64,000 bases of DNA from Doryteuthis pealeii (taxonomy: Eukaryota; Mollusca; Cephalopoda; Myopsida; Loliginidae), in the NCBI GenBank assembly GCA_023376005.1, contig CM042145.1, positions 94,994,834 to 95,058,833 on the forward strand. Reading direction: 5' to 3'. Below are positions 42,670 to 53,284 of the stretch, piece after piece; the first letter of the stretch is position 1, and each line of letters begins with the position of its first letter. The translations under genes and the position numbers were made by a program. Below the pieces are notes generated by a model, which saw nothing but the letters and a program-made list of their open reading frames with translations, was not told where the DNA came from and did not search any database.

Positions 42670-43060
42670 GATTCTAGTATTATCTGCGTTATTCGGACTA
42701 TTGTCCCCATCTTCATTGTTATTTGTACAACGTTTCGGCCGATATATCTCTGGCCTTCTTCAGGTATTTCTTGTCGGACTCGGGAACCTTCTCGGACTCG
42801 GAACCTTCTTTTCGAACTCGGGAACTTTCTTGTCGTATCGGGAGCCATCACGGAACTTTGAACCTAACCCTTTATTTATTCCACGGGGGTATCCTGTTTT
42901 CATTCCGCTAACCATAGCTGGGGTAGGAGTTGTGTTAATTAATTATTTTTCTAACTGCTTTCACTCAGGATTGAACTCGGGTACCAGAGATAACTGTCAC
43001 TTAGAACTGTTTTAACCTAACTGCCTAATCCACTCGGCCATGTGTCCAATTGGACAATTG
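42670..43060 (-). mobile_element. tRNA-headed SINE carrying a hammerhead (family D, best copy)
   Basis: Reverse strand: ACACATGGCCGAGTGGATTA (leucine/serine-like box A, about 43045-43026), box B CCGAGTTCAATCC (about 42979-42966), body with TACCCCCGTGGAATAAATA, three GGTTCC/CGAGTTCG repeats (42775-42835), hammerhead 42724-42768, then ACAATGAAGATGGGGACAAT. This is a pol III-type head joined to a self-cleaving motif. Confidence 0.75.
42724..42768 (-). ncRNA. Hammerhead-like motif (family D)
   Basis: UAC/GUA helix I, CUGAAGA, extra A, GGCC/GGCC helix II with 11-nt loop, GAAA, ACGU helix III without loop, U cleavage base. Confidence 0.55.
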
Positions 43061-43194
43061 AGTGTGAATTTTTGTCTTGATTCTGATCTCTACCATTTCA
43101 AATTTTACGTCAGGTGGATTTTAAATCAACCATGCGTTTATGTTGTATTTGTTCTTGTAATATAAGTAAAAAGAAAATTGTTGAATGTTCTTAT

Positions 43195-44435
43195 TCTTCT
43201 TAGTATAAATGCATATATCTTTTACTTCCGTTTTGTTCAGTGTTAGTAGATCATAGATATATTGTTACATAATTATTAGATTCTAATATTTATGTACAGT
43301 AGTGTAGAAACCAAAATGGCTGTTATAAGTTTAGCCGGCGGCCTTGAAAAATGAAGAACAAGGCTTGACCTCAGTCCTGATCCTTCCGGTGGATACCGTG
43401 AGAATCGGCAGAGAAGACCTTCTTCCGGTTTAGATAAGAAAGAGATTTTTAGTCAGATCGGCCAAAGACCACGACGGTGGTAAGTCGTGTTATGCACGCT
43501 CCGACTCAATCTGCGCAGGTAGTCTGGTGGGGTTTCGAAATAATATATGATCTAAGTAAATCGAAGTTTTGTGTTATTATCTAAAAACTAACAATGATAC
43601 AGGGCTTCAGATAAAGAGAAATCCCCAATGGAAGACCAGACACGAAGTCCCGAAGACGAAGTCCAGACGCTAGAAGAGACGCTAGAAGAATAGAAGTAAG
43701 AAAGTAAGGAAAGAGAGTATACAACAATATTACTGCTAATATTCGTCCTTGGTGAGTGGGTACTCCACTAGAATATCTCATCTACCACCAATCATACCAA
43801 TAGTGGTTTGAATGTACGCATTCTTCTTTGGACCAAATGTGTTTATCTTGTATTTACGTTTTGTCCAGTGTTAGAACATCACGGATATACTAATGCTAAT
43901 ATTCATCCTTGGTGAGTGGAGACTCGACTAAAATATATTTCCTAAAACCAACCATATGAATAAATATTGAATTTACAAGTTCTTTATACAATTGCGTTTA
44001 TCTTGTATCTGCGTTTTGTTTAGTGTTAGTACATCATGGATATACTATGAATAATATTGGTTCTTGATGAATGGAGGCCCGACGAATATATCTTCCCTGT
44101 CACCAACCATACCAATAGAGGTTGAATTTGCGCATTCTTCTTGTACAAATACGTTTATCTTGTATTTCCGTTTTGTTCAGTGTTAGTACATCACGGATAT
44201 ACTAATGCTAATATTGGTTCTTTAGTGAGTGGGTACTCGAGTGAATATCATACCCACCACGAACAAACTAATAAATTGTTGAATTTACACATTCTTTTTA
44301 GTACAAATGGATAACTTCCGTTTTGTTCAGTATTAGTATATCACAGATATACTAATGCTAATACTGGTTCTTAGTGAGTGGGTACTCGAGTAAATATCAG
44401 ACCTACCACGAAACATACCGATATAAGTAAAAAGA
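43195..44435 (+). repeat. Tandem array, ~156-bp monomer, interrupted by a solo LTR
   Basis: GTTTTGT(T/C)CAGTGTTAGTA-type starts at about 43229, 43858, 44014, 44170 and 44321. Each monomer continues ATCACGGATATACTAATGCTA, then TTGGTGAGTGGGTACTC. Removing the 464-bp LTR and 4-bp duplication restores normal spacing in the first unit. Confidence 0.8.
43263..43726 (+). mobile_element. Solo LTR inside the tandem array
   Basis: TGTTACATAATTATTAGAT ... GTATACAACA, flanked by ATAT at 43259-43262 and 43727-43730. Homologous to 20971-21487. Uninterrupted neighbouring monomers provide the empty site. Confidence 0.85.
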
Positions 44436-44494
44436 AAAGCAAGAAAATGCAAGGAAAATATTTAGTTTGACGTCGTATGAGAAACAGAAAAAAG

Positions 44495-44497
<3 letters not shown>

Positions 44498-44537
<40 letters not shown>
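44498..44537. repeat. (AAT)n microsatellite
   Basis: About 13 units. Confidence 0.95.
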
Positions 44538-44539
44538 GG

Positions 44540-44905
44540 ATATTCAGTAACGTAAACAAGATTGCAAATAATAGGGGATACTTTTGTAATTTACATCCAG
44601 GAATTTGCCTTCTGTCGTGTCCTTAAAAAAAAAGGGTATTTTCTATGTTTTTATTTTCTTTTTTAAATTCCTTCTTTCTGGAATTCGGTTTGCCATTGTT
44701 GAATCTGTCATAAGAATCAGTGTCATTGTATCGGCTGTTATTTGCGTCAAGTTTGGCTTATCGAGAAGACATTTTGCGCTGGAGAAGAAGAAGGGCTCGG
44801 ACAGTGTCCATGTGCACTCTGTAGGCCGACAGTGTCTTCCAGCTCTTGTTGATATACATCAGACAATTGTTGGAATTGTATAGAAGGGCGATGACAGACG
44901 TCAGT
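44540..44905. other. No recognised gene
   Basis: A 92-codon forward ORF (44605-44883) has a hydrophobic stretch but no recognisable domain. It may be chance. Confidence 0.4.
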
Positions 44906-44907
44906 CG

Positions 44908-44977
44908 CTTCTTCTTCTTCTTCTTCTTCTTCTTCTTCTTCTTCTTCTTCTTCTTCTTCTTCTTCTTCTTCTTCTTT
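44908..44977. repeat. (CTT)n microsatellite
   Basis: About 23 TTC units. Confidence 0.95.
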
Positions 44978-45139
44978 AAATCAATATACGAGCTGTGTTC
45001 TACGCTTATGAGGGTCATTTTGAACATGAGAAAAAAAAAAGATTTAGTGGAAAAAATTGTGCCACAAAAGAAATATTGCCACAACATTCTGCCCTTGTCT
45101 GGATACAAGGAAATAAATTTCGAAATAGATGAAACACAC

Positions 45140-45191
45140 AGAAGAACACACACACATACAACACACACACACACAACAAAATATATATATA

Positions 45192-45233
<42 letters not shown>
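45140..45233. repeat. (CA)n and (TA)n microsatellites
   Basis: CA run at 45140-45178 and TA run at 45180-45231. Confidence 0.9.
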
Positions 45234-45234
<1 letters not shown>

Positions 45235-45499
45235 GTTATTTTTCAAGTATACGATATGATAATAAAATGGATGAAAAATCGTGGTTGTAAGGTTCATGTT
45301 GACGATTCAAAAGCAAGATAGTATTCCACACGACTCAAATACTAGCTCACCTGAAGATCGATAAAGTGAAACGAGTTTATATATTATTTTTATAATTATC
45401 TTATATTATAGTAGAGAATTTTCGTTATATTGCTCTAAATTCTTATGAATAGAACAATGTAGAAATGTTAATGATTAAAATGGTTTTAGCGTTAAATAG

Positions 45500-45501
<2 letters not shown>

Positions 45502-45543
<42 letters not shown>
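45502..45543. repeat. (TA)n microsatellite
   Basis: Abuts repeat F. Confidence 0.95.
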
Positions 45544-45547
<4 letters not shown>

Positions 45548-45865
45548 TGAACAAAAAGGAATAAGACAAACAGGAATATTTCTTATATGTTATTTATTCT
45601 CAACTAGTTTCGACCTTAGGTCATCGTCAGGAGAAAATTTCTTATTTGAAGAAATTGTTTATAGATTTTTTGAAAGGGAGCATTATAGAAGAACTATAAA
45701 AGTTGGAGTATTTTTGAGGGTTTGACATGCTATTAAAATCCAGGTAGAAGAGTGCGTTAGCAGTAGCAAGTCCATCTGTTCCGTGAAAACCTCTTTGAGG
45801 TGGGTTATTTTTTGAATGCTCTTATATATGTGGGTTCATAGGAGTTGTGTATATGACTATATATG
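45543..45865 (-). mobile_element. Repeat F, reverse copy
   Basis: Inverted homologue of 36725-37048. The reverse frame keeps LATANALFYLDFNSMSNPQK, then SSSIMLPFKKSINNFFK and stop, followed by the hammerhead 45597-45635 and (TA)n. Confidence 0.65.
45597..45635 (-). ncRNA. Hammerhead ribozyme-like motif, intact (family F)
   Basis: Helix I UUCUC/GAGAA. CUGACGA. One extra U. Helix II GACC/GGUC, loop UAA. GAAA. Helix III palindrome ACUAGU. Cleavage base U. Confidence 0.7.
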
Positions 45866-46015
45866 CATACATATAAATGTATGTGTGTGTGCATACATAT
45901 ATGTGTGTGAATGTGAGTGTGTGTATGTATCTCGGTACTGTGCGCGTGACTTTTAGATTTTTAATTGGGTCAAAAGTGGCTTGTTTGATGTGTGGCGGTA
46001 AGTCTTTGTTTATTT

Positions 46016-46018
<3 letters not shown>

Positions 46019-46080
<62 letters not shown>
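46019..46080. repeat. (TA)n microsatellite
   Basis: TA run with one slip, followed by a repeat (GAAAGAAAAACTTAACA) that recurs at 55086. Confidence 0.95.
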
Positions 46081-46081
<1 letters not shown>

Positions 46082-46418
46082 CAAAGAAAGAAAAACTTAA
46101 CAAACCGTCATTCCGTAATAAATTTATTTCGACCAAAAGCTCAAAAGGCTTTTACAAATTTTTACAAAATTTTTAAAAATCCATAAGAGGCTGGCCTCTT
46201 AAGACGAATATTAAATGATGAAGGAATTCACCTAAAGACAGTTTCAAATATTGCTCTGTATTTAATCTAATTTATTCATTAATATACATGGAGCTCTCTT
46301 TGAAAAACTCCTTGTATGAACATATGTTTGCACCTACAGGAGCATACAGTATGGGTATACAGTGAGATTTTGAGGATCCCAGGTGGAATCATTCCTTACT
46401 ACCAGTCATTTGGATAAT

Positions 46419-46423
<5 letters not shown>

Positions 46424-46488
<65 letters not shown>

Positions 46489-46489
46489 A
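46424..46489. repeat. (TA)n microsatellite
   Basis: TA run. Confidence 0.95.
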
Positions 46490-46775
46490 GAGAAGGCGTA
46501 AATGTATCTTATTTCTGATTCATAGTTTCAGGTATTTACACCAGTATTATAAGCTTAGAATACACCCATGGGTTTTAAATTATTTAAAACACTCATAGTT
46601 CTCAGTTTAATTTTTTTCGGAATTGAATAGGAAAATCTAATTCATTGTCAGTAGATTATCCTCATTCTGAATATGTAATATGTATTCCTATGTAATAAAC
46701 AAATAACTGAATGATAATTTTGTCACATCTGCTTTCACACTGAACGTCATTCATTACTAATTAATAAATGTAAGA

Positions 46776-46778
<3 letters not shown>

Positions 46779-46836
<58 letters not shown>

Positions 46837-46845
46837 ATATATATA
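46779..46845. repeat. (TA)n microsatellite
   Basis: TA run. Confidence 0.95.
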
Positions 46846-46942
46846 ACTATCAACGCTCTATCACAGATATTGAGCACTCTCTAATAACACTGTACGTTGG
46901 ATTACAATTACTTTTTCTAGTTACTAGTGCCAACCATACCAC

Positions 46943-46947
<5 letters not shown>

Positions 46948-47019
<72 letters not shown>

Positions 47020-47262
47020 AAGATGGATAAATAGATATAGAAATATATAAGTATGTAAATATATATTTTAAAAAATATATGCATATATATATACATATGC
47101 ATGTAAATATATATATGCATACACATATATAAACTTATATACACATAAATATAAACATATATATACATGTACATGCATATATATACTTACATGTAGAGAT
47201 ACATACATATATACATGCATACATATATAGGTACATACATATATACATGTATTCATATATAT
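46948..47262. repeat. (TA)n and TA/CA-rich region
   Basis: Pure TA at 46948-47016, then degenerate ATACAT/ATATAT sequence up to the mariner insertion site. Confidence 0.9.
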
Positions 47263-47263
47263 A

Positions 47264-48483
47264 GGAGGGGCGTTCAATAAGTAATGCCCCTGACCCACTT
47301 CCATAGCAGTAGAGCAACGAAACTTGGCACAGTTATTAGCATTTTTACATAGGAACCACCCAGAGTTACGCATTTCTTCCATTGTTTGATGCAGATCTGG
47401 AGAACGTTTTTGTAGAACAACCCAGGTTGGTACTCCAACCACGACGTGACTTCAGAAATCAAGGCTGCATCATCTGGGAAACACTTTCCTTTCAAAAACA
47501 ACTTCATGGCTGGGAAGAGGTGAGAGTCAGAGGGTGCAAGGTCAGGAGAGTAGGGGGATAGGGGAGTAGTTCATAGCCACACGTCTGTGCTTCTGATCTG
47601 ACGACACGCGAGTTGTGGACCGGAGCGTTGTCCTGCATGAGGAGGATGCCTTTACTGATCTGGCCCCGCCTCTTGATTTTGATAGCTTCTCTTAATTTCC
47701 TCAAAAGTGAAGTATAATAGGCTCCTGTAATTGTGGTACTCTTTGCCAGGAAATCTGTCATCACTACTCTGTCCTGGTCCCAGAAGACTGTGATCATGAC
47801 CTTGCCAGCGGAGGGCTGAACCCTTGCCTTCTTTGGAGGAGGTGAGTCAAGGTGCTTCCATTGCATTGACTGGGCTTTGGTCTCTGGATCATAGTGATGG
47901 AGCCAGGTTTCATTCTGTGTAATCAGTCTTTTGAAAGACGCGTTCTTGCTTCTGGAAAGGTGTGAGCACCTGGGAATCCATCTGGTAGACACCTTTTGCA
48001 TATGCAAATGGCCATGAATGATAGTTTCCACAGACCCAGTACTAATCTTGACCTCATGGGCTATTTGGCGAATAGTCATGCGTCTATCTTACAAAATGGC
48101 AGCCTCAACTTGACGGACAGATGCCTCATCAATGGCAGAAGGGGGGCGACCAAATCTGGGAGCTGTTTCCACAGAGTTCCGACCATGTTTGAATTCACGA
48201 TGCCAGTGTTTTACAAGGTTATATGATGGGGCATCATCACCATAAGTTACTTTCATTTTATCAAAAGTCTTCCGTGGTGTGCGTCCTTTCAAATACAAAA
48301 ACCGGATCACTGCTCGACACTCAACAGGCTCCATTTCACACTTGACTCACTTCAAACACCTGTAAATCAAAAACCACAATTAGTTCCGAGCTGTAATTTT
48401 CCGCATAATCTATAAAGATATAAATAATTGCAAATCAAACAACTGGAAGTGGGTCAGGGGCATTACTTATTGAACGCCCTTCG
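47264..48483 (-). mobile_element. Mariner transposon with both terminal inverted repeats
   Basis: 39-bp inverted repeats at 47264-47302 and 48445-48483 match at 37 of 39 positions (core GGGCGTTCAATAAGTAATGC). TA dinucleotides flank both ends (47262-47263, 48484-48485), the mariner target duplication. It is 1220 bp and encodes one damaged transposase. Inserted into a TA/CA-rich tract. Confidence 0.95.
47274..48334 (-). pseudogene. Mariner DD34D transposase, two lesions
   Basis: The transposase starts at ATG 48334 (MEPVECRAVIRFLYLKGRTP, an N-terminal helix-turn-helix of the HTH_48 type) and runs to GRPPSAIDEASVRQVEAAIL. There an in-frame TAA (48089-48091) replaces what is probably a glutamine codon, and the frame continues DRRMTIRQIAHEVKISTGSV. 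Next come WIPRCSHLSR (the WVPHELT-like motif), first catalytic aspartate in VFWDQD, second in MQDNAPVH. A one-base loss in the run at 47553-47557 shifts frame; the third aspartate (PDLAPSD) and the C-terminus (MKLFLKGKCFPDD, VRGITY) are read in another frame. In the corrected alignment 34 residues separate the second and third aspartates, as in mariner. With only two lesions it is a recently dead copy. A host-domesticated SETMAR-like gene is unlikely given the intact ends. Confidence 0.9.
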
Positions 48484-48485
48484 TA

Positions 48486-48645
48486 TATACTTACATCTAT
48501 ATACATACATATATACATATAAATATATACATATATTATATGTATATATACATACATATACATATACATTATATATCATTATAACTACATACATATATAT
48601 CTATAATATATATATCCACACACACACACACACACACACATATTT
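48486..48645. repeat. TA/CA-rich tract and (CA)n
   Basis: ATACAT-type low complexity ending in (CA)n at 48616-48640 and poly-T. Confidence 0.85.
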
Positions 48646-48794
48646 TTTTTTTTGTGCTGCTTTTCTAGTTTGAATTCGGCTTGTGCAGGTGTATTTGCGA
48701 GTAGTGCTAGGTCATCTTCATTGTCCACGTCTGTAATAGTTATTGCTGATCTCTCTTTTTTGTGCTGGATATCGCCTGCTTCTTTCTTTTTTTA

Positions 48795-49452
48795 ATGTGG
48801 GGCTTAAACTCTGATAAAACTGAGTTCAATATCTTTCAAAAACAAAAGCGACATCTCCACCATAGATGCAAAACTCTTAAACTCGTGAACAATTTAGAAC
48901 TTAGGCAGTAACATCTCCTCCACAGAAAACGACGTTAATGTCACGTATAGGAAAGGCACGGGCCGCTATAAATAAAATTCGGTCATATGGAAATCGAATC
49001 TCACAGAAAAGTTAAAGAGACAGTTTTTCCAGGCCGTTGTCGTATCAGTACTGCTGTATGGCTGTACCACCTGGACCCTAACTAAGCGACTAGAGAATAA
49101 CTAGATGAAGATGCACAAGAATGCTGTGGGTGATCTGAACAAAACGTGGAAACAACACCCTACGAGAAAACAGCTGTACGGTAACCTGCCACATATCACC
49201 CAAACCATCCAGTAAGACGGACAAGACACGCGGACACTGCTGAGGAAGAAAGGACGAACTCATAAGCGACGTCCTCCTGTGAAGCCAAACATGGCACGCC
49301 AGTGTGGGCTGACCAGCAAAGACGTACATTGATCAGCTCTATGCGGATACAGGATGCTACATAGGGACCTCCCGAGAATGATGTGCGATAGGGACGGTGG
49401 AGAGAGATTGTCATGGATATCCGCGCTGACAGCGCGACGATGATGATGATAT
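48795..49452 (+). pseudogene. 5'-truncated LINE, second copy
   Basis: Starts at LNSDKTEF, the region just after the polymerase catalytic core, and parallels 15027-15668: SNISSTENDVN, QFFQAVVVSVLLYGCTTWTL, HLPHITQTIQ, RHAD-like and IDQLYADTG segments, ending in (GAT)n at 49438-49452. Numerous single-base deletions relative to the first copy break every frame. The reverse ORFs here are antisense artefacts. Confidence 0.75.
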
Positions 49453-49523
49453 ATATATATATATGTTATGTATATAATATGATAAAGGAAAAGACTTACT
49501 GGAAAATTGAGTTAATCACAATA

Positions 49524-49913
49524 TCTATTAATTAAAGAGATTCGCTTCCGGTTTTTGTCTGTAACAAAATTACGTCACTGCTTAAGTCACATTACCCAAA
49601 ATCGTCATAACATAGAATAAATACACTCAAAATTTGAACATGCAACATTAGACAGTCCTCATTGTTTTTTTAAAACAAGTTTTAATAAATACATGACTAG
49701 TATTATATATCTATATTATAGTTTGTTTTATTTTAATGCATATTCAAAGTTTAATTTCAAATTGTTTTATTTTTAATCTTTAATGAATTGATGATTTTAC
49801 TACCTAGGGTACAAACTCGTTGACATGAATTTTTTATTCCCACCACTCAGGCAATATGCTTCAAAAATCTAATTTTACATCGCCCGGAGGGTGTTTTTTT
49901 TATCTTTTACTAG
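49524..49913 (+). mobile_element. Non-autonomous Helitron, subfamily 2
   Basis: TCTATTAATTAAAGAGATTC start after A; GCCCGGAGGGTG hairpin and CTAG 49910-49913 before T. 390 bp. Lacks the inverted insertion seen in the 20445 copy. Confidence 0.8.
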
Positions 49914-50620
49914 TATATATAATGGTAATATCTATAACATATTAATTATGATCCATTCCTTTATGTTACATACAATAATGAATATCATCGCGAATCGCTT
50001 TTACTATGAGACAACTATAGATTTTGTTTTTTGATGTTATTAAACTTATGAGAACCTGTATATACCGTGTTAAATGTTATACTTAAAGCCTCGCCGCATT
50101 AAAGTCATGTGGACGTTTTTTCATTAAATGCTTTACTTGCTTAAAGATATACATTTTAAAGCACAACGGGTAGTCTGTCGCCATTATTAGAAAGTAGACT
50201 TGTTCTTTTTCTAAGAAGAAAATAATCCCCCCTCCCCCAAATCATTTCGTTCGGGAGAGCCATTTTAAATGACATGGACAATAAAAAAAAACAACAAAAA
50301 ACAAAAAAAAACAATACAGCACATTAAAACCTATTTTCATCTCGAGCGCCCATCACCACCGGGCTGAATTTCTCTCAGTAGCAAAGGACACGAAACCGAT
50401 AAAGACGAAAGAAATAAATGAAATAAAATCCAGGTACCGTTGAAGACCAATAAATAATAACAGCTACAGGGATGACATAGAAATATAAACTTAAATATCA
50501 CAAAAAATTATAACACAGAATGTTTCCTTGGTTTATAGTGCATAAAAAGGGCATATAAATATATACATATATTATATGTATTATATACATACATATAACA
50601 TATATATGCATGTAAAATGA
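49914..50620. other. No recognised gene
   Basis: AT-rich with poly-A/AAC stretches at 50285-50320. Confidence 0.45.
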
Positions 50621-50624
50621 AAAT

Positions 50625-50885
50625 GGAAGTGAATTCGACGGTAGGTTGAAAGAGAAAATAAAGGAAAGAAAGTATTAATGTATAAAATAGATATTTAATT
50701 AATCTATTACACGTGTTTCGCGTCAGCAGTTTATAAATAAAATATTAATAATAATAACAAATAATTATAGATTAGAGTAATGTACACATAGATAAACTCC
50801 TGACCGAAACACGTTGTAAGTTAAATTAATTAAAATATCCTATTTTATCCATTCAATTACTTTTTTTCCTTTATTTCTTTCATAT
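50625..50885. mobile_element. Family K fold-back, second copy
   Basis: Inverted arms around 50640-50735 and 50775-50880. Forward core CTCCTGACCGAAACACG at 50796-50812; reverse core CUGACGC then GAAACACGUGU at about 50733-50709. Helix II absent or minimal. Confidence 0.6.
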
Positions 50886-50954
50886 AATATCCATATATAC
50901 ATCATCTACATATATATCAATATTATATCCATAAATATAATATCCAATACACAC

Positions 50955-51125
50955 ACAGTGATGGTTCCTGCTTACGACAAGATTGTTCCAAGTTCGAAAA
51001 GAAGGTCCCGAGTCCGACAAAGAAAAACCAGATGGCATATCGGCCGAAACGTTGTACAGATAACAATGAAGATGAGGACAAATAGTCCGAAATAACGCAG
51101 AAATAGTAATCATTCAAGCCTCATC
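50955..51125 (+). mobile_element. Family D fragment, forward
   Basis: GTTCGAAAAGAAGGTCCCGAG, then GGCATATCGGCCGAAACGTTG and ACAATGAAGATGAGGACAA. The CUGAAGA half of the ribozyme is lost (AACCAGATGG). Confidence 0.6.
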
Positions 51126-51159
51126 TCAAAACATTCAGAGAAATAGTATATAAAAGGGC

Positions 51160-51249
51160 ACTAAAAACACTTGTATTATTTGGATTTTTCGGACTGTTTG
51201 AATTTTCAGACTGTTGTCCTCAATCTTTATTTTATAGAAACAACGTTTC
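51160..51249 (-). repeat. Family D 3' scrap
   Basis: CGGACTGTTTGAATTTTCAG, TGTCCTCAATCTTTATT and ACAACGTTTCA, cut at 51249 by the next SINE. Confidence 0.5.
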
Positions 51250-51545
51250 AGAGAAGCGCGTGGTGTAATGTTAAAGTCATGGAAAAATGGCCTCGTCGGC
51301 CCGGAGTTCAAATCCTGGGATAGTAGTAATTTGCCTTTCACTTAGCGCTAATAACCTTGAGAAAGGTATGAATCCTACTCTCCTCCAGCTATGGGTAATA
51401 GCAGGCAAACTGGGCTCATTTAACCTTGGTTAGGCAACCGGTTCTAGGAGAAGGAAAAAAACTTCTGAATTCAAATCTGTTGAACTCCGTTTAAGAATTG
51501 ACCTTGTGTCACAATCCTGCTCGTGCGGAGGTGTTGGTATATATA
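51250..51545 (+). repeat. SINE family II, full length with indels
   Basis: Box A GCGCGTGGTGTAATGTTAAA, box B GGAGTTCAAATCCTGGG, then the family body to CTCGTGCGGAGGTGTTGG and TA. Several one-base indels relative to 33352-33645. Confidence 0.75.
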
Positions 51546-51790
51546 TATAATATAACATTTCAGCCTCTGGCTGTTTCTTGTCGAATTGGATCCTTCTCTT
51601 CGAACCTGGACCTTTTTGTTGAACTCGGGAGATTCATCAAGGAACTTCAACCGAAAATATTTATTCAATCTAACTGAGTAGACTGTTATCTGCCGGAGGG
51701 CACATCGGACGAAAACATGTATATATAACAATAAAGTTGAGGACAACAGTCTGAAAAATTCAAACCGTGAAATCCAACCAATCATATATC
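51546..51790. mobile_element. Degenerate family D pair
   Basis: Reverse piece at 51557-51660 (TTTCTTGTCGAATTGGATCC, TTCTCTTCGAACC) followed by a forward piece with CACATCGGACGAAAACATG and ACAATAAAGTTGAGGACAA. Confidence 0.5.
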
Positions 51791-52115
51791 CCAGACTATC
51801 GCGTCCACATTTAATCTATCGGGCACATCAAAGTCGTTCCAGAATTTTTACCAGTTGCGCAGCAAGTTAGGATATGAAATTAAAACGATTTTTTGTGATT
51901 TGCAGTCAAAATCTTGTTCATTTTCTGAGTACTTCGTACCTTGACTTACGAGTGACCCAACCTTACGTGTTTTCCGAGTTACGAGCTATCTCACGTCCGA
52001 TTGTTTCTTGTGTGAGAGCTAAAAATTGGAGGTACCACCGACCTTCAGATACGCTATATGGTAATAATTTCATAAAAAAATTGAAGTTTCAAAAATGTAT
52101 TACGCCAAAGAAAAA

Positions 52116-52300
52116 TCTTATATTGAAGATTGTATGTTATCTGTTCTGAAACGAAACTATATCACTACTCAAGTCCCAATTCCCTTTGCGTATTTACGTC
52201 AGATTTTCTATGATTTTTTAATTTTTATTTAAACCTCAGTTATTAAATAAAATTGTTTTTAATAATTAATACTTTTCTTTAACCACACAATATATATAAG
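52116..52300 (+). mobile_element. Helitron subfamily 1, 5' fragment
   Basis: Starts TCTTATATTGAAGATTGTATG after A and follows the family through CTCAAGTCCCAATTCCC to the TTTAATAATTAATAC region. Truncated. Confidence 0.65.
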
Positions 52301-52358
52301 GATCTTTTCACTTATTCTGCAATGTATTAACTTTACTACACTACATGTTCTTCTTTAA

Positions 52359-52894
52359 TCTTATTTATAATGGACATTGTCGTGTTTTTCTGTCTGTAAC
52401 CGAAACTATATAACACTCAAGTCACAATTCCCTTACGTCACCATTCTCTATGATTTTATTTTCATTTTAAACCTCAATTATAATAAAATTGTTTTACATT
52501 ATTAATACTGTTGGCCATATTTACATACTAATAACATGCCAGTGTATTATATATACAACAAAATAGCGGTTTACTTGCATATTGATTAAAAAAATGATTT
52601 TAATAAATATGTTCTTAGTATTATTGATTTCTGTTTGGGTTTATAATTAATGAATATGAGCAAATATCTTAGGATAAATCTTTAACTAAATAGTTAGATT
52701 AGGAAAATTTAGCAATGAAGAACGGAAGTATGGAAGAGTAATTTTCAGTTGTTCTATTTTCAATTAACCTCCCCTCTGTTTCAAATATTTTTATCTTCAT
52801 TTTTATTTAGTTTTATTAGCATTTCAATTAATATAATATTTCATATACATTTAAACTTAAATTACTTGCACCCGGAGGAGCATATATTTGCTAG
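52359..52894 (+). mobile_element. Non-autonomous Helitron, subfamily 1
   Basis: TCTTATTTATAATGGACATTG start after A; hairpin GCACCCGGAGG(G)AGC degraded by one base, CTAG at 52891-52894 before T. 536 bp. Confidence 0.75.
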
Positions 52895-53284
52895 TGTTAT
52901 TAATTAAAAAGATGAATATTATAACATATTACAACACAATTCATTACATTCGATTTTATTATGTTTTATATTATACAGTGCTATTTAAATTATAAAAAAT
53001 AAAAATAAAAATGTAACAAAAATAACATGTTTTGTTTGGTGTGGAGATAGAACGGATTAATGCATTTCGGTTTATTTTCAATGGTGAAAATATATTTGAA
53101 TATACGGGAATTAATTTTTTCAAGCAGAACGAATTAAACATGTAAGTTATAGTACCACAGTATTTGTAATATTAGTCTTTTTTGTCTTATAAGACCTCCG
53201 AGTATCAACTCACTGTTCGTTAGAAATATATCTGCGAAACTTGATCGCTACCCCTTACTCAACGATGAGAACGCCCTCATTTCT

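Larger units (their letters stand above)
51930..53145 (+). mobile_element. TTACGAGT-type MITE interrupted by Helitrons
   Basis: 51935-52115 (CTTGACTTACGAGTGACC, TTCCGAGTTACGAGC, CTTCAGATACGCTAT, TTACGCCAAAGAAAAA) and 52895-53145 (GATGAATATTATAACATATT, ACAGTGCTATTTAAATT, AGAACGGATTAATGCATTTC) are the two halves of the element seen uninterrupted at 29236-29645. Confidence 0.65.

Noticed and set aside
44758..45297. 179-codon reverse ORF with a long poly-lysine stretch
   Set aside because: The lysine run is the translated (CTT)n tract, and the rest runs through (TA)n and (CA)n. No domain seen.
45345..45385. Further hammerhead: CTGAAGATCGATAAAGTGAAACGAG
   Set aside because: CUGAAGA and GAAA are present, but helix II does not pair and no helix III or helix I complement follows.
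47996..48226. Forward ORF opposite the mariner transposase
   Set aside because: Antisense shadow; the reverse strand carries the transposase motifs.
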